DNA from: Burhinus oedicnemus
Taxonomy: Eukaryota > Chordata > Aves > Charadriiformes > Burhinidae
Assembly: GCA_008921705.1 (NCBI GenBank)
Contig: VFFE01008908.1
Location: forward strand, 261,922 to 325,921
Length of the DNA stretch: 64,000 bases
Direction of reading: 5' to 3'
The stretch's first letter is position 1; every line of letters starts with the position of its first letter. A program made the position numbers and the translations under genes. Shown here in pieces: positions 25,741 to 38,543 of the stretch. A model generated the notes under the pieces. The model saw only the letters and a list, made by a program, of their open reading frames with translations, was not told the origin of the DNA and did no database searches.

Positions 25741-27592
25741 ATAGATTTCATTTCTGCAGTTAATTGACTTATTCACTAGGACAAATGATGAAATTTCTGC
25801 CTCTCGCTATAGTGCCGGTGCTCCTATATCCTCTCCTACCCCACACATCATTCCTTTCTGTTTTTTCTGCTGTACATGTAAAGCAGCCTCTCTCATCCTC
25901 CTTCTGCTTAGAAAGGTACCCTGCGAAGGTCTGCCATCATTTGTGTACTCCAGCCCTGACCTTCCTCACAAATAAATTCCCTTCTTCTTTTCCAACCTCC
26001 ATCCGATTTGCCCACAGCCTTGTGATAATTCATGTCTGGTGCTGGAAGCACCACAGCTGTCTATAGAGCTGTGATTAACTCCTGAATTGAGATGCTCAGT
26101 CCCCTGGGAAGGAAGAATTTGTGGGTACCACCATGGTCCCACCCCGTGTGCATCCCAGCCCAAAGCCTGGCCACAAACCCCTGCACGCAGCTCCGTGCTG
26201 GAGAAATTCAGGGAGTAAGCAAAGAGCTTATGCAAATCCTCTCCTATCCATCACGAAAGGGAGTCCTTCATACTTCAGAAACGATGGGAGAAACAATCTA
26301 TCGATATTCTGTAATGAGCATAAATGCCCTTTATAAATTGTTTCCCTTTTATTGACTCTAAAGCAAATGTAGCCGTGAATGCTGTACATTAATACATTTT
26401 ATACCTTCTAATGGTTTGATGGCCTCATATATCCAGTAACGCTGAGAATAATCATTAGATTGTAAGGAGTGCAAAATATGTTTTATCACTTGAAAATGGA
26501 ATTCCTTCTTGAAAGGTAAAACCAGTGGTAGATCATTGATTTGAAAGGTCAGGGTTAAAAAGCTTATTAACGACTGGGTTAAGCTCTAGTAAAATTCTTT
26601 GTTTTACTCAGCTGTATGAAGCATTTAGCTAAGTGAGACTCTTCATTAGGACATTAGTGCTTTTATACTAGCTGTGTAAGGTAAAAATCAGTAATTTCCA
26701 GCTTATGTTCAGGAAAAATGCATTGCAAGTAGCACATACTCCTCCAAATAACACTGAGCGACACGTGGCCATGGGTACGATGGAAAACGACTGCTGCAGA
26801 GTCCGGGGGTGGGGGGCGGCCGGTGTGACAATCCCTCCCTCTCCCCATCCCGTGCTGGGGACCCATGAGCAAGTGTTGGCCAAGCAGATATATCATGTAG
26901 AGCAGCGAACCGCTGGGTAGAAATACTAGCTTGGGTTCCAGAAGCCATATAGTAATGTCAGGATGCCGCAGCGCTGAGTTAATTAGCCCCGACTCCCTAC
27001 AGGGCTTTAGATTAGCTAAAGCTCTGGGTTCACGGGGCTGCAATGCTTCCTGCCACCAAGACGGGGAGTTTCTGCTGGGGGGAATATGTGCGTGTCCCTC
27101 CGGCCAGATCCTTAGCAGACACGAGTCACAGCATGCGGAGAAAAGCTCTGTATTTTGGGTACGCCAATGGTAACCACACAAGATCCTCGTTATAGCCTTA
27201 TACCCATCCCAGCCATCATGGAGCAGATGAACAGCCCAGAAGCAGGGCAGAATGGGACCATGGCATGGGATGCTGCTCACTGAGAGTGATGGGATTTGTT
27301 CGAGGTCACATGTGCAATTTGGGGCCGGGGAAAAACTTGTACCTGCTCGAAGAGCTCGAAGAGCTGGCTGTCCTTTCCAGCCAACCCACAGGCCTGCTGT
27401 GCTGGTGGACGTAGAAAAAGGAGTAAGTTTATGAATTACTTAGCTAAAAAGTGAAAAATATCTCAGGGCATCATGGTATTGCAAGGCAAACACGAACATA
27501 AGTGTTCAAGCCATATGAAAATAAGAAAGGTGATTACTCAGCAGCACACTGCACTGACCCTGCCTACTTGCCAAAAAAAAGTGGAAATAATT
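25741..27592. other. Intergenic, no gene recognised
   Basis: Non-coding sequence. The longest open frame in the window (minus strand, 26663-27280, 205 codons) lies here. It has no recognisable domain and no clear splice context, and it overlaps a run of other open frames, so it is treated as chance. AT-rich sequence lies at about 26280-26680. Confidence 0.6.
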
Positions 27593-27736
27593 TCATGGAA
27601 TCATAAAAAATCACAGAATGGTTTGGGTTGGAAGGGACCTTAAAGACCATCTAGTTCCAACCCCCTGCCATGGGCATGGACACCTTCCACTAGACCTGCT
27701 TGCTCAAAGCCCCATCCAACCTGGCCTTGAACCCCT
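27593..27736 (-). mobile_element. CR1 LINE 3' fragment
   Basis: This is a copy of about 144 bp of the CR1 3' end in reverse orientation. On the plus strand it reads TCACAGAATGGTTTGGGTTG, then GAAGGGACCTTAAAGACCAT and CTAGTTCCAACCCCCTGCCA, and ends CAACCTGGCCTTGAACCCC. This is the hallmark of the avian CR1 3' UTR. It is severely 5'-truncated, as is usual for CR1. Confidence 0.93.
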
Positions 27737-30735
27737 TTATTTCAAACACAATTATTTTAAATAATTGTTGTTTGTGAGGGGGCTTCTTCCTTTCTTGGCC
27801 ATTGTCTCTTTAGAAGCCTGAAGAGATTGAGCGTGGATGTGATGTGGGAGCACAGAAAGGAGGGATCAGCTGCCTAAATTTAGCACTACCATAAACAAGA
27901 GCAGATATTTTAATCCTGTGCCATAATGCAGCTGCTGGTAAAGACAAAAAGTCCGTGTCAGAAGTGATGTAAAATAATTTCACACAGCTTAGTTTTACTT
28001 TCTTATTTTTACTAATGTAAGGAATGATTGTTTTGCTAACAAAATGCATTGCAGGAGACGACACTAGGGCGAAGTGCCTCTCCAGCACCCTGATAAACCA
28101 CAGGACGGCAGGAAAGGCAGCGCCGGCACCGTGCTCCCAGCTGCCTTCTGACGCTGCAAATGCTAATACATCGCTGGGGCAATAACCAAACGCTGTCACA
28201 CGGGCACTGCCACGTGCTGACCATCAACTTGGGGCACTTTCCTCTGTGTGACAGTGACGTCTTCTCCTCTTCCTCCGTCCCTCTTTGCTTGGTTGCGTGC
28301 TAGCTGTTTTAAACTTTATTTATTTTTAGCACTTTGAAAAATTCACGCTGTTTCCAGAAAGATTCTTAATGTTTGTCCTCAGCATCTGCTACCTGTTTCT
28401 AACAAAAAAGAGAGACCTCAAACTCTGTCATGCTGTATTTAGAAGGCTTTTAAATGTTTTTAATGGAACAAAATAACAATACAGAATATAATACCCATAG
28501 CATGTGCTTGGTGCAGTATAATTGCTCTGGGACACTCAATCCTTTTCCTATAAAGCAGCCGTACCAACCCAACCATCGGAACAACTTCAATATTTTACAG
28601 TGAAATTAAATCGCAGATTAAAACAGATGGTTCGAACATTTCATTACAAGCTGTGGTGCTTATTTGCTGACCATTGGCTGGTATATGTAAACATATAAAA
28701 AGCAAAAGAGCCCTTGGATACAAACCATACTCTCGCTTAGCTTTTCATTCATGGTTATAGCATGGTTATGAATGTTATGGATCCAGACAGGGTCTTTAAA
28801 GGTGCTGAATTCAATTTACTTTTACCGATGAAAGGAAGAGGTCATAGAAAGTGCAGAATGGGTGGGAAGAATACAGGGGGTTTGTTAACTGTCCTGCCAA
28901 TGCATTTCGGTTCACAGCTCGGCGGGTCCGGAGCACTTCTGCATCCTTATGGCACAGAAACCCGGCACCAGCCCCCTGCCAGCCTGGGAAGCTGCTGGCT
29001 CCCACCCACCCACGCGGCTGCACCCAGAGTTTCCCCCGTCGTCCTTGGCTGGTGGCTGTGGGAGAAGGTGCTGTGGATTTCTGCGCTCCAGGCCAACCCG
29101 TGCCTGTGCTTTCATTGCTGACTTTGGATGCCTCTCTCCACCGCCTATGTGAAAACCCTTTAAAAGAGCTTAAGTTGTAGATCGCTGGTGCTTCCTTACG
29201 CCTTTGGCTGCTTATCTGGTCAAAGGGACCAGTACCTATTGCACGTGGCAGCGGAAAGGTTTAATGAAATATTTGCAAAGTACTTTGAGGTCACTGGATG
29301 AAAAAAATGCTGCTTGACTGCAAGGCGTGAACACCTGGAGTAAGGAAGAAGACTGTTGTTGAGTGTGTGCCAGTATGTGTTTCGGTAACATGAATGGGCA
29401 GAGAAACGCCAAAGGTTGCTGCTCTGCTCAGCCCTGTAGGGCCAGGACAGGGTGGGCAGCTCAGGGGCTGCGACAGGAGGGCAGTGCTGTCAGCCCATCA
29501 AACAAGCTGTCCTCGCTGAATGAGTTAACTCTGCCTAAGAGGTATTAAATAAACCCCCCACAATTACAGCAAGTATTTCCCCGCGTTTCCGATGCTGCGC
29601 TCAGCGAAGTTGCCCCAGGTATTTCATTTTTCAGATATTGTCAAACAAACAGAATTCTACTCTAAAAATAATTACGAACAGATCTATAAACGTATTTAGT
29701 TTTGGCAGAACTGAAATGAATAGATGTTTCTTAAATGTAATTGTCTAAATTGTGTAAATGCCATGCCTTCAGACATTTTCCATGCTGGTTAGTGCTGGGT
29801 TAGTGAAAGTGTAGGGACTTCAGGAAGTCAAAACCTCGTTCTGCACATCTCCGTAGGCAGCACGGTGAGCCAAGGGATTCTGTTTTACCTCTCTTCATGA
29901 TGCAATAACATCATGAAGTGATATTAGCCCTTAGGGAGAACACAGTATGTGCGTTACAACCTTGCGTATGGATTAGGAAAGAAAACATTTCCCCTTTGCT
30001 ATTGGTGTGCCCAGCAATCCCAGTCAGCATCTCTGTCCCAAAGAGTTGAGTCTGAATGAGCCTGGGCTCACAGTGCCCAAAGGACTGGAAAATAAATTTA
30101 AGTTTTCGTAGCTTTAGGGGAAAAAATTAAAGCTATGGTGCTAAGAGTCTTGTTAAGCTCTTGGAAAGCTGCAAAGAAACGGGGAGAAAGGTTCTGGGGA
30201 TAGATATGCTCAGCAAAACAAACAAATAGGAATCTTCATTAAAATCCGCCTCCTCTCTCCCAGTTCAGTGGCGGAGCTTCTGGAGGCTTTTATGCAGTTA
30301 AGATTTGACCAGAACTTCCAGCTACCAGAGCAGTATCTTGATTTCTTGACTGGTACATTACTGGGCTTGCTGGGAGCCTTGGTTACAGTACTGCGAGCTG
30401 CTTCAGTCACCAACGTAGTCCGTATTACCCCAGGCCTTAGAAATAATGGACACCAATCATACAGGACAGTGCAGGGCCTCGTTTCTCTCACTGGGACTCA
30501 AATCTTGAAACAGCGATGGCTAAAGACACGTTCACAGGTGTCCACATCTGCTTCGGAATTTAAACCTTAAACCCTACTCCTACAAGGGCTTTAGAAAATG
30601 AGCGCCTAAAGATGCTTCCCCAAAGTACAGGGGAAGGCATTAGATAGAGAGGGTCACTTTTTTGTGACACTGTTCTTTTAGGATCATAGCTACATCTTCA
30701 GACACATAATCCTTGATCATTGTGTGTTAAAGCTG
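27737..30735. other. Intergenic, no gene recognised
   Basis: Non-coding sequence. AT-rich runs lie at about 28300-28740 and 29560-29780, with a GC-richer patch at about 28910-29110. A frame at 30268-30570 (plus) has a leucine-rich stretch but matches no family I know. No transposon was recognised. Confidence 0.6.
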
Positions 30736-30858
30736 TCATGCAGAAGAGTTTGCTCGTATAACAGCATATAGTTGACAACAAACTAGAAGAGCCATTTAAA
30801 GAAAAAAATCTTACAATGTATGCTTAAAAGTGTAAAAAAAAAAAAAAAAAAAAAAAAA
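30736..30858. repeat. Left copy of a near-duplicate segment flanking the assembly gap
   Basis: This copy of about 120 bp begins TCATGCAGAAGAGTTTGCTC and ends TTAAAAGTGT followed by a 25-A run. A second copy lies at 31501-31615, directly after the 20-N gap, at roughly 90% identity. Most differences in the right copy are changes to A. Confidence 0.85.
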
Positions 30859-31086
30859 GTTTGTAAATGTAAAACCTGTTAGGTTTCTGCATTCAACTAG
30901 AAGTGAAATGAAAAATCAAGGCTTATGTAGAATAAGTGACCACAAAAAAATATTACCTTTTTTTGATTCTCACTCGCAAGAGTCCCGCCGCAGGTCCTGC
31001 ACCTCCCCTCTCCCGGAGCTCCGGCTTCGGGAAGAGACCGGGGCAGGGATTCTGGTTCTACAGATACTGAAGATCATTAGATATTT

Positions 31087-31122
31087 TATATATATACATA
31101 CATAAATATATATATATATAAA
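31087..31122. repeat. TA-rich microsatellite
   Basis: TATATATACATACATAAATA is followed by (TA)n. It is simple sequence. Confidence 0.8.
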
Positions 31123-31444
31123 GTTTTTAAAAATAATTTTGAACTATTGTAGTTTTCAGATCACCAATAATCTACGTTCGTTATAGCATGGAAAAAAAAA
31201 AATAGCATTTAAACTCTTTTGAAATCCTTTGGTACCTTTGGTTAATGAACTCAGAGTGAGTTTTTAGCTGTTTCAGAAGTCATTTAGTATTCTAGTCTTG
31301 CGAGGTGAATTTGCAGTTAACAACTGCATTTTAACGGGCCCAGAACAGGTAACAAACTATCTTCTACCCATAAGCCTTGATGAAAATGGTACAGTCCAGA
31401 CTGTTAGCATGGTGCTTCGTGTGTATGTGCTGCCAGTAACAAGA

Positions 31445-31466
31445 TTTTTTTTTTTTTTTTTTTTTT
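31445..31466. repeat. T22 homopolymer before the gap
   Basis: 22 T, shortly followed by an A run and the 20-N gap. This is the likely cause of the assembly break. Confidence 0.9.
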
Positions 31467-31480
31467 ATAAGGGCAAAAAA

Positions 31481-31500
31481 NNNNNNNNNNNNNNNNNNNN
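31481..31500. other. Assembly gap (20 N)
   Basis: Twenty N bases. Sequence resumes immediately with a near copy of 30736-30858, so the join may be wrong. Confidence 0.97.
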
Positions 31501-31615
31501 TCATGAAGAAGAGTTTGCTCGTAAAACAGCAAATATTTGACAAAAAAATAGAAGAGCCATTTAAAAAAAAAAATCTTACAATGTATGCTTAAAAGTGTAA
31601 AAAAAAAAAAAAAAA
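31501..31615. repeat. Right copy of the near-duplicate segment
   Basis: It begins TCATGAAGAAGAGTTTGCTC and ends TTAAAAGTGT plus an A run, paralleling the left copy. Where the copies differ, the right one nearly always has A, including AAAAAAATAG against the left copy's CAACAAACTAG. This pattern fits low-quality contig-end sequence. Confidence 0.85.
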
Positions 31616-33249
31616 GGAATCGTATTTTTAAAATCAGTATTTATCAATAGTCCTGGCTATAACTGGGGATTCACAGCATGGATGCTGAAAGAATGGAGAC
31701 AGCATTGTAATGAAAAAAGCGTATCCATCATCAACAATACAATACTTACTGTGACCTAAGGTCAGGTCTGTACAGTTACACCAGATGTTAGATTTCAGCC
31801 GTTCTTTGAAATGAAGAAACACAATGGTTACTATTCCTGTAGTGTTGTGGATTTCATTAAACAACAGGTTTATCTTTCAGCTTTAAAACGTAGAGCAAGA
31901 TTAGGATATTCTAACATTTAGGTTTCAGAAAGATCCAGTAAGCATAATGTAAAGTAGGACTGGGGCGCTATGAAAAATTCCTATTTTGAATGCAACAGCC
32001 AGCTTTTTCCAGTGGCAAAATTCAGAGACAGTGATGCGAAGGGCGAAAGCAGCGCATACAGTAAATAGCTCTAACGGCGTAGCTGTTCCTAAAGCAGCCC
32101 GGGACAGGGTGTGGGTGGCCCCCGGGGACCCGCTGCCCCACGGCACTGGGCTTGCTTCTCTCTGCGCGTCAGCTTCTTTCCTCTTGGCTTCCTTCTCAAG
32201 CGATCAGAGCGGCGTGGGGCCATCATTAGAGGAGCCTAGCCTAAAAGGCGGTTGGAATTGCTTAGGATTTCCTTTGGTCATCCCCCTGACCTAGACTGCT
32301 GCCGTCCGGGCTGCTCCCCTGCCTCACCTCTGAGCTCAGCCCTTTTCTCCAAGTGTGAGACATTCCCGTGCAACACCGGCCTCTCTTTTGTCTTGTTTGC
32401 TTTATTTCATGTCCCTTAGCAGTCACTGTGGTTTTAGATGTAATTCTATGTATAATTTCCTATGTACATATTTATACACATTTTTATATATAAATATAGT
32501 ACATAATTATTTCTATTATATACAAAAAAATGTTCTATTATATATATACACACATATCCGTAACCTTAAGAAATGACTGCCACTCTAAAATTGTATTCTT
32601 ATTCATTATTATTAATCAGGATACTTAAATTCTCAGGCTGAATAGAAGAGATAAGACAGGCTCGTCATAGTTACAAAGAAGCCTTTTGATTAGCTTGTCC
32701 TCTGTTTTCTTCACCTCAGAACTTTGCGTTGTTTGTAAACAATCCCTGTTTTGGACAAAGCAGGTGAGGCAGAGGAGCAAGGGCCAGGTCCTGAATTATT
32801 TCATTAAAAATTAAAGCTTTATAAAAGTGTACACATTTCATTAACTTCACATTGCAGGCTTTGCAAATATTCTAAGGGATGCTAATCTCCTGGCTTTAAT
32901 TAGATTGAAGGTCTCTTGCAAAGGCTATCATTTTAATATAAAATGAGCGATCTTTTAAGCTTTGTGAATTAGAAAACAAGAACTCCCATTTTAGATCAAC
33001 AGTTATACACTGAAACAAAAGAGTTTTGGATTTTTTGTGAAAAGTTAAGGGTTTTTTGCACTACCTAATGTGCAGTTGCAAAAGCCAGACAGTACATTCT
33101 TCATGTCCATCTAGGCATATGTTGCACATCTAGGTGTGTGTGCCCACACTTACACAACCCCGACAGCTAACACCTCCTGTACACTGCGCTCAGCACGCTA
33201 CGGTCCTAATCCTAATTCCACCCCAATACTTCCACTAGATGAGGGACTT
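31616..33249. other. Intergenic, AT-rich, candidate conserved non-coding sequence
   Basis: AT-rich sequence with TA microsatellite-like stretches at about 32440-32560. A patch at about 32690-33060 carries FOX-type motifs (TGTTTGT and GTAAACA overlapping at about 32730-32742) and TTAATTAGATT at about 32890-32910. No coding exon was recognised. Confidence 0.5.
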
Positions 33250-33657
33250 ACTGCCACATTGGCCCTGTCTTTCTTGCTCTAATGACTTTCTGTGAGACCT
33301 TACAGCAGCCTTCCAGTATCTGAAGGGGGCCTACAAGAAAGCTGGAGAGGGACTTTTTACAAGGGCATGTAGTGATAGGACGGGGGGTAATGGCTTCAGG
33401 CTGGAAGAGGGGAGATTTAGAATAGGTATCAGGAAGAAATTTTGCACTCTGAGGGTGGTGAGGCACTGGAACAGGTTGCCCAGGGAAGTTGTGGATGCCC
33501 CATCCCTGGAGGTGTTCAAGGCCAGGTTGGATGAGGCTTTGAGCAACTTGGTCTAGTGGGAGGTTACCTAGTGGACACCTAGTGGACATCCCCCCCTAGT
33601 GGAAGGGGGGGTTGGTCCCTTCCAACCTAAACCATTTTATAAGCCTATGGTGCTATG
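33250..33657 (+). mobile_element. CR1 LINE 3' fragment
   Basis: This is a CR1 piece of about 400 bp in sense orientation. It includes the ORF2 C-terminal region (GAGGCACTGGAACAGGTTGC, CCAGGGAAGTTGTGGATGCC, CCATCCCTGGAGGTGTTCAA), followed by the 3' UTR ending TTGGTCCCTTCCAACCTAAA and an imperfect terminal stretch. Near the end, CTAGTGGACA is repeated (about 33568-33589), followed by CCCCCCCTAGTGG, giving a local duplication. The frame is broken, so it is dead. Confidence 0.92.
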
Positions 33658-36600
33658 GCATCAAGTAAGCTGACTTTCAGCAAGAATTGCCCAGGGTGAC
33701 CCAAGAGGGACAGTTATGGAAAGGAGAGGAGCAGGGCAGAGCCTGGGGTCACTGCCTGCAGGACATCAGGTGTGGCCTGGCCGTGTATGTGGGACATCAT
33801 CTCAATCCAGCACCGAATGTGTCTTCCTTGCCAGGGACTACACTGAACTCTTTTAAATCTGCACTTGTCGTCTGCCCCTGTTCTCCTGCTATTATCCCCT
33901 GCTAGGAGACGAATTTTTATATTTCTGACCAAGATCCAATCTTCTTCCCCTTATCAAACATAATAGAAAATGCTGTAGTTACAGAATAACAAACTCGCCT
34001 CCTGGATAAATGTCAATCTATTTTTAAGTGTGGGATCAGCCTGGGAGCTGCCCGTGACAGCGTATCACTTCATGCCAACATGGTGCCCCTTCATTTCCTA
34101 TTTCGCTCACCTCCAGCCGCCTGCGTTTGGTACCACATTGCCTTGAACGTTGCCCCTTTTCCCTCTTCCAGCTGGTTCCCCTCCGTACGCCCAGGGCCTG
34201 ATCCTGCCTGCTCCCGCGTTAGCCCTGGCACAAAGCGAGCTGATGCCATGTGAACCAGGTGTGCAGCTGGAGCAGCATCTCCGGTTTAGGTACCAGGATA
34301 CTCCTGGGTTTATGTGCTGAGCGGTTCTCTGTCAGACGTCAGCCCTGTTCCGTTAGCTTTCAGCTACGTTCATGTAAGTCTAGAAATCGCTCGTATAGCT
34401 GTGCAGTTCAGCTTTGTGCATTTTGCTCTTTGACTTTTGGACCCATAAGCTACTTCCGAACTATCTTACTCTGTCTTTTTAAGATCGTGTTTTGGAGATG
34501 GACATATTATTCTTTATAGTCAGACACAGAGCGGGCTGCTTTATGCAATTAGAGTGCAGAGAGAGACTTGCAAAAGCCCCCTTTACTTGTACTTGTGGGG
34601 AACAGACCTCCAAAACCATTGCTGCCACTAGATCCAATTTGAACAGCAGTTAATTAAATAATGATTTGTATTTTTTTTTGTCTTTCAGTTGGTCATTCAT
34701 ACCAATTTGGTGTACAGACTCTTCAAAACTAAGAGGGCTAAGCTCCAAGTTTAAATTTAATTAGTCAATAATTGCCATTTTTAAACAATCCTGATTTATT
34801 CAAAATTGACCTCCAGAAAAAGAACTGACTCCATTAACGTCTGTGTTTAGCTCTCCGCTGCGGCAGCTCTTTCTGCTGACAGTCTTGCTGGGCAAGTTTC
34901 CTTTAAGAGAACAAAATCCTCAACTTCATTTCTCCAGTTCCCTAATTTTGATTCAGAGCCACATCTTTGTTTAAAGGTTTATGTAGATAAACCTCAATTT
35001 TGTCAATCTCAATTTTGTATAAGAAGTAGGATCAACTTCTAATTTCCAATGTTAAATCCTACGCTCTACTTTCCACTGCAATATTCTCAAGATGACTATT
35101 CCAGGTTAGATCCCATGCTGGGTTCAGCACTTAGAATAAACTAAAGTAACAGTAACTTCATTTACTCATTAAGAACACGGGCTTGCTCTGAAACTATCCG
35201 ATAGGCAGCGAGCTTTCAAAGTTCAGGTTAAGGTGGACAACAACGGCATGGACAAGAAAAACAAGCATTTGGGACTGCCCGAAATATACAAATCTGCTGC
35301 TTTCCTATTCCTTAAGGACACACAATAATACAAGCAACCTTTTGTGACAGCCTGTATCTGAACGAGCTATGAATGATCTTCCCACAGTGTGCCCAGCTGC
35401 TACGGTAATGGCATGTCGTTTTAAGCACCTAGTGAGAGGTGAAAACTCATTGGCCATCATATTTTCATCAGTACAGCATCCATCTTACCTATATTCCTGA
35501 TACCACTGCTACATATGCTACCAAACCAGCAGCAGAGTATTAGCACAGCCCTACTAGCCTTGTGGCTGCTGTGCTGCCAGGATGCCGGCCACTTGTCCTC
35601 CTGCGAGCGCTGATCCATGCGGGTGCAATGGGATGGTGAGAGCCCTGAGCTCCAAGCTCTGGCTGGAGGAAACCCCCAACTCGCATCTCTGCTGCAATCT
35701 GTAAAACACAAGCATTACATTCCTCTTCCTGGCAGGGTACTGCTAGAAGACAAATATTAAAGCATGCCAGACATTCAAATATTATTAAGATTGTGAGAAA
35801 CGATCATGTTGGAGTAAAACTAAAGTCCACGTAGTGCAATAACCTCTGGGGTTCAGTGCCTAGGAGAGGAAAAGGTGCACAGATAGCACCGCTCAGGCTA
35901 CGCACCCACTCCCAGCCAGCTAGGGTTAGGTCCCCTCCTACACCACCTCGCTCGTCGTGTGTACGATTGACCTAACAAACACTTTTCCTGTACGTGCTAT
36001 GACAGGTGCTGTATTTGAGCAAATTTTAATAGACAGCATATTAACTCTGACGGCTTCAGATCGCCGAGGTATGTGTGCGAGTTTGCATCCCCTGTATAAA
36101 CATTCCTGACTCTCATCTGCTTTGATCAGTATCACTCACTTCTGTGATCCTTGCTCTTCCCCAGCGTCGTGACAAATTCTTGGTTCCATGTCAACATCAA
36201 TGTCTCAATGGCTACTGCGGTGGTTGAGATGGGCGAGTTCATCTCAGTATCATTTCATGGCGGTTCAAAATTGATCTGTGGATACTGTGAAAGTTTTCAA
36301 AACATGCGTATCAAATCTTCTGTTGAATTCCAAATTTCTGAGCATCTCGTTGCCATGGATTTTTATGATCTGGAAGGCACGGGTACATTTCTGCTACCAC
36401 TGAGCAGAATGGAAGGGGACAGAGCTACATGTAGCACACTCAGACTTTTTCCTGCTCACACTTTCACTTCAAAATCTCTCTTGTTTGGGCTAGAAGGGAG
36501 GAAGGTTTGTGACATTACTTAGACCAAGGTAACACAGTTGAAAAATTGTATTATTCTAAACAAGGAAATTCCCAAGGAACAGGGCTGGCATTACATTTTT

Positions 36601-38477
36601 TTACGGGATCTCAGAATCTGACCCCTATTCAATGGGACGGTTGCGTCTATTATGTTCATGCTACCTTTTTCCTGTTTCCTTCTTTATACGCGTTACAATA
36701 TATATGCATTAGAATGTATCTGGGACCAGATCCATACCTTAGCTCCATCAGCTTCAATAATGTCATGCTTATTTCTACCAGATGAAGGTCTGCCTTTAAA
36801 TTTCAAAGGATATAAGAAAATGCACTAAAAGAGCCCTAGACTACACAGTGCACTGATTCCCCTCTCTCTTCAAATTCCCTTTGCCCCAGGCTATTCCCTC
36901 AATCTACTTCTTTTTTTCTAGTGACTGGTGTACATCTTAGGTACTTAGAACAAAGAGTACTGGTTTGATCTGTGTTTAAAGCAGCGTGTTCTGGAAGTCG
37001 GGCTTGCACTTGCATGATAGTTAGCATTCTACTTTTCTTTTGGAAATAAAGACTATTCTAATCTGTTACAACACCACTGAGAGCCTTTTCTTTCTTCTTT
37101 TGAGACAACTGTAACATGCAAATAGTGTAGTGTTTAGAGAAGTGTGTGTATAGACACATGCAACCTAATTATTAAGCTCATTTTTGAACCATATGCTCCA
37201 ATTCATAAATAAAGTCTATTAACACTGAACTATTGATCAGATGTAAGGATCAGGGATTCCAGCATCGTCTCTTTCTCTGTAGGCTGCTACCTCCACCAAC
37301 CCTTATAAGTTAACGTTTGAATTGGAATTAGCCCTTGTAATTACATTTATATTAATAGAATTAGAACGCAAATGCTGTTCTGAGTTTTATCTTCAAGTGA
37401 TAAACTGAATTGTCACTTCAATCTATCGCGCTTGCACAGAGATTTACTATATGTGAATCTCGAAGTAATTTTGAGGTTGAAACTCAGGCAATTCTAGGGA
37501 CAGACCAAGATCAAGAGACAGATTTGTCTGCTCTCAGGTGGCTGTACCCCACAAAGCTTCTCCTTTCCCACACCCTTAGTGGTTGCTCTTACTAGCCCTT
37601 TCTGTAACCCAGTCCCTGCATCAGCTACTTAGTGTGTACAGAAATGTTTATGTCCCTCGAGCTCCAGCCTCCTTTAGTTTCTGTTCATTTCCCTTGCTTA
37701 GAGCCTGTCCATTTGTTCCTGTATTTGACACTAGTTTTCTGACATCTCTCCTAGCTATTCCCCTTAGAATTGTATATAAAATAATGATGTCCACCCTGAG
37801 CTTTCCTCTCTTCAAAAAGCACTGACCTAGTTTCTCTGCTTTTACAGTAGAAGTTCTCCAGTCCCATGTCAACGAGGTTGCCCTGACATATCTTAGCTCT
37901 GATAGTTATCTCTCTCTTTTAATAATGGCATCCTGAATGGGGATTATTTCCTCTAAACGCATCTTCATCTGTTCCCTGTAGAATATTTCCTTTTGAGTTA
38001 CTTCTGATTGATCTGGTTTTGGTGGTAGGGCTACGCAAAGATAGCTCTGATCTTTCTATCCAGGGCCTGACCACAGGTGATGATGCCTGTGGACTTTGGC
38101 CAGAATTGGAGCCTTTGATAACGTATTCCCCAAACCTGTATAAAACACAATGAAAAAAGCCATAGTTTAAATTGCTCTTTCTTATTATTAATGGAGCAGA
38201 TCCTCAGCCAGAGTAGTGGGTCATTTAAGTCCTTGGATGTGTGCAGAGATGACAATATTGCCTACCAGCTACTGAATCGTTATTTTTGTACGGCACTGCT
38301 CACTTATTTTCCTTCACTTTGCAGCACATTCTTTCTTTTCGATATGTCCAAACTTCCCCCTTTTCCTAAGGACCTGATCCGCCATCATCAAAGTGAGGGG
38401 GAGATTTCACCTAGGCTCATACGGGAACATCATGAAGGCCTGGCTTTTTCTTTGGGTAAGTTTTTAGTGTACTTTGG

Positions 38478-38483
<6 letters not shown>
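33658..38483. other. Intergenic, no gene recognised
   Basis: Mostly AT-rich non-coding sequence. A plus-strand frame at 36151-36522 (123 codons) has no ATG-initiated similarity to a known family and no clear splice context. No further CR1 copy was seen. Confidence 0.6.

Positions 38484-38538
<55 letters not shown>
38484..38538. repeat. T55 homopolymer
   Basis: 55 consecutive T, the longest mononucleotide run in the window. No retroposon body is recognisable beside it. Length is likely unreliable. Confidence 0.9.

Positions 38539-38543
<5 letters not shown>

Noticed and set aside
26663..27280. Longest open frame in the window (205 codons, minus strand)
   Set aside because: It has no recognisable domain, low-complexity-free but family-less sequence, and overlapping open frames on other strands. 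Single-exon genes of this kind are not expected here.
30268..30570. Leucine-rich open frame starting at GTG
   Set aside because: There is no ATG in a suitable place and no homologous family recognised. It is treated as chance.
36151..36522. 123-codon open frame, plus strand
   Set aside because: No known family, no clear acceptor/donor pair in phase, and not supported by neighbouring exons.
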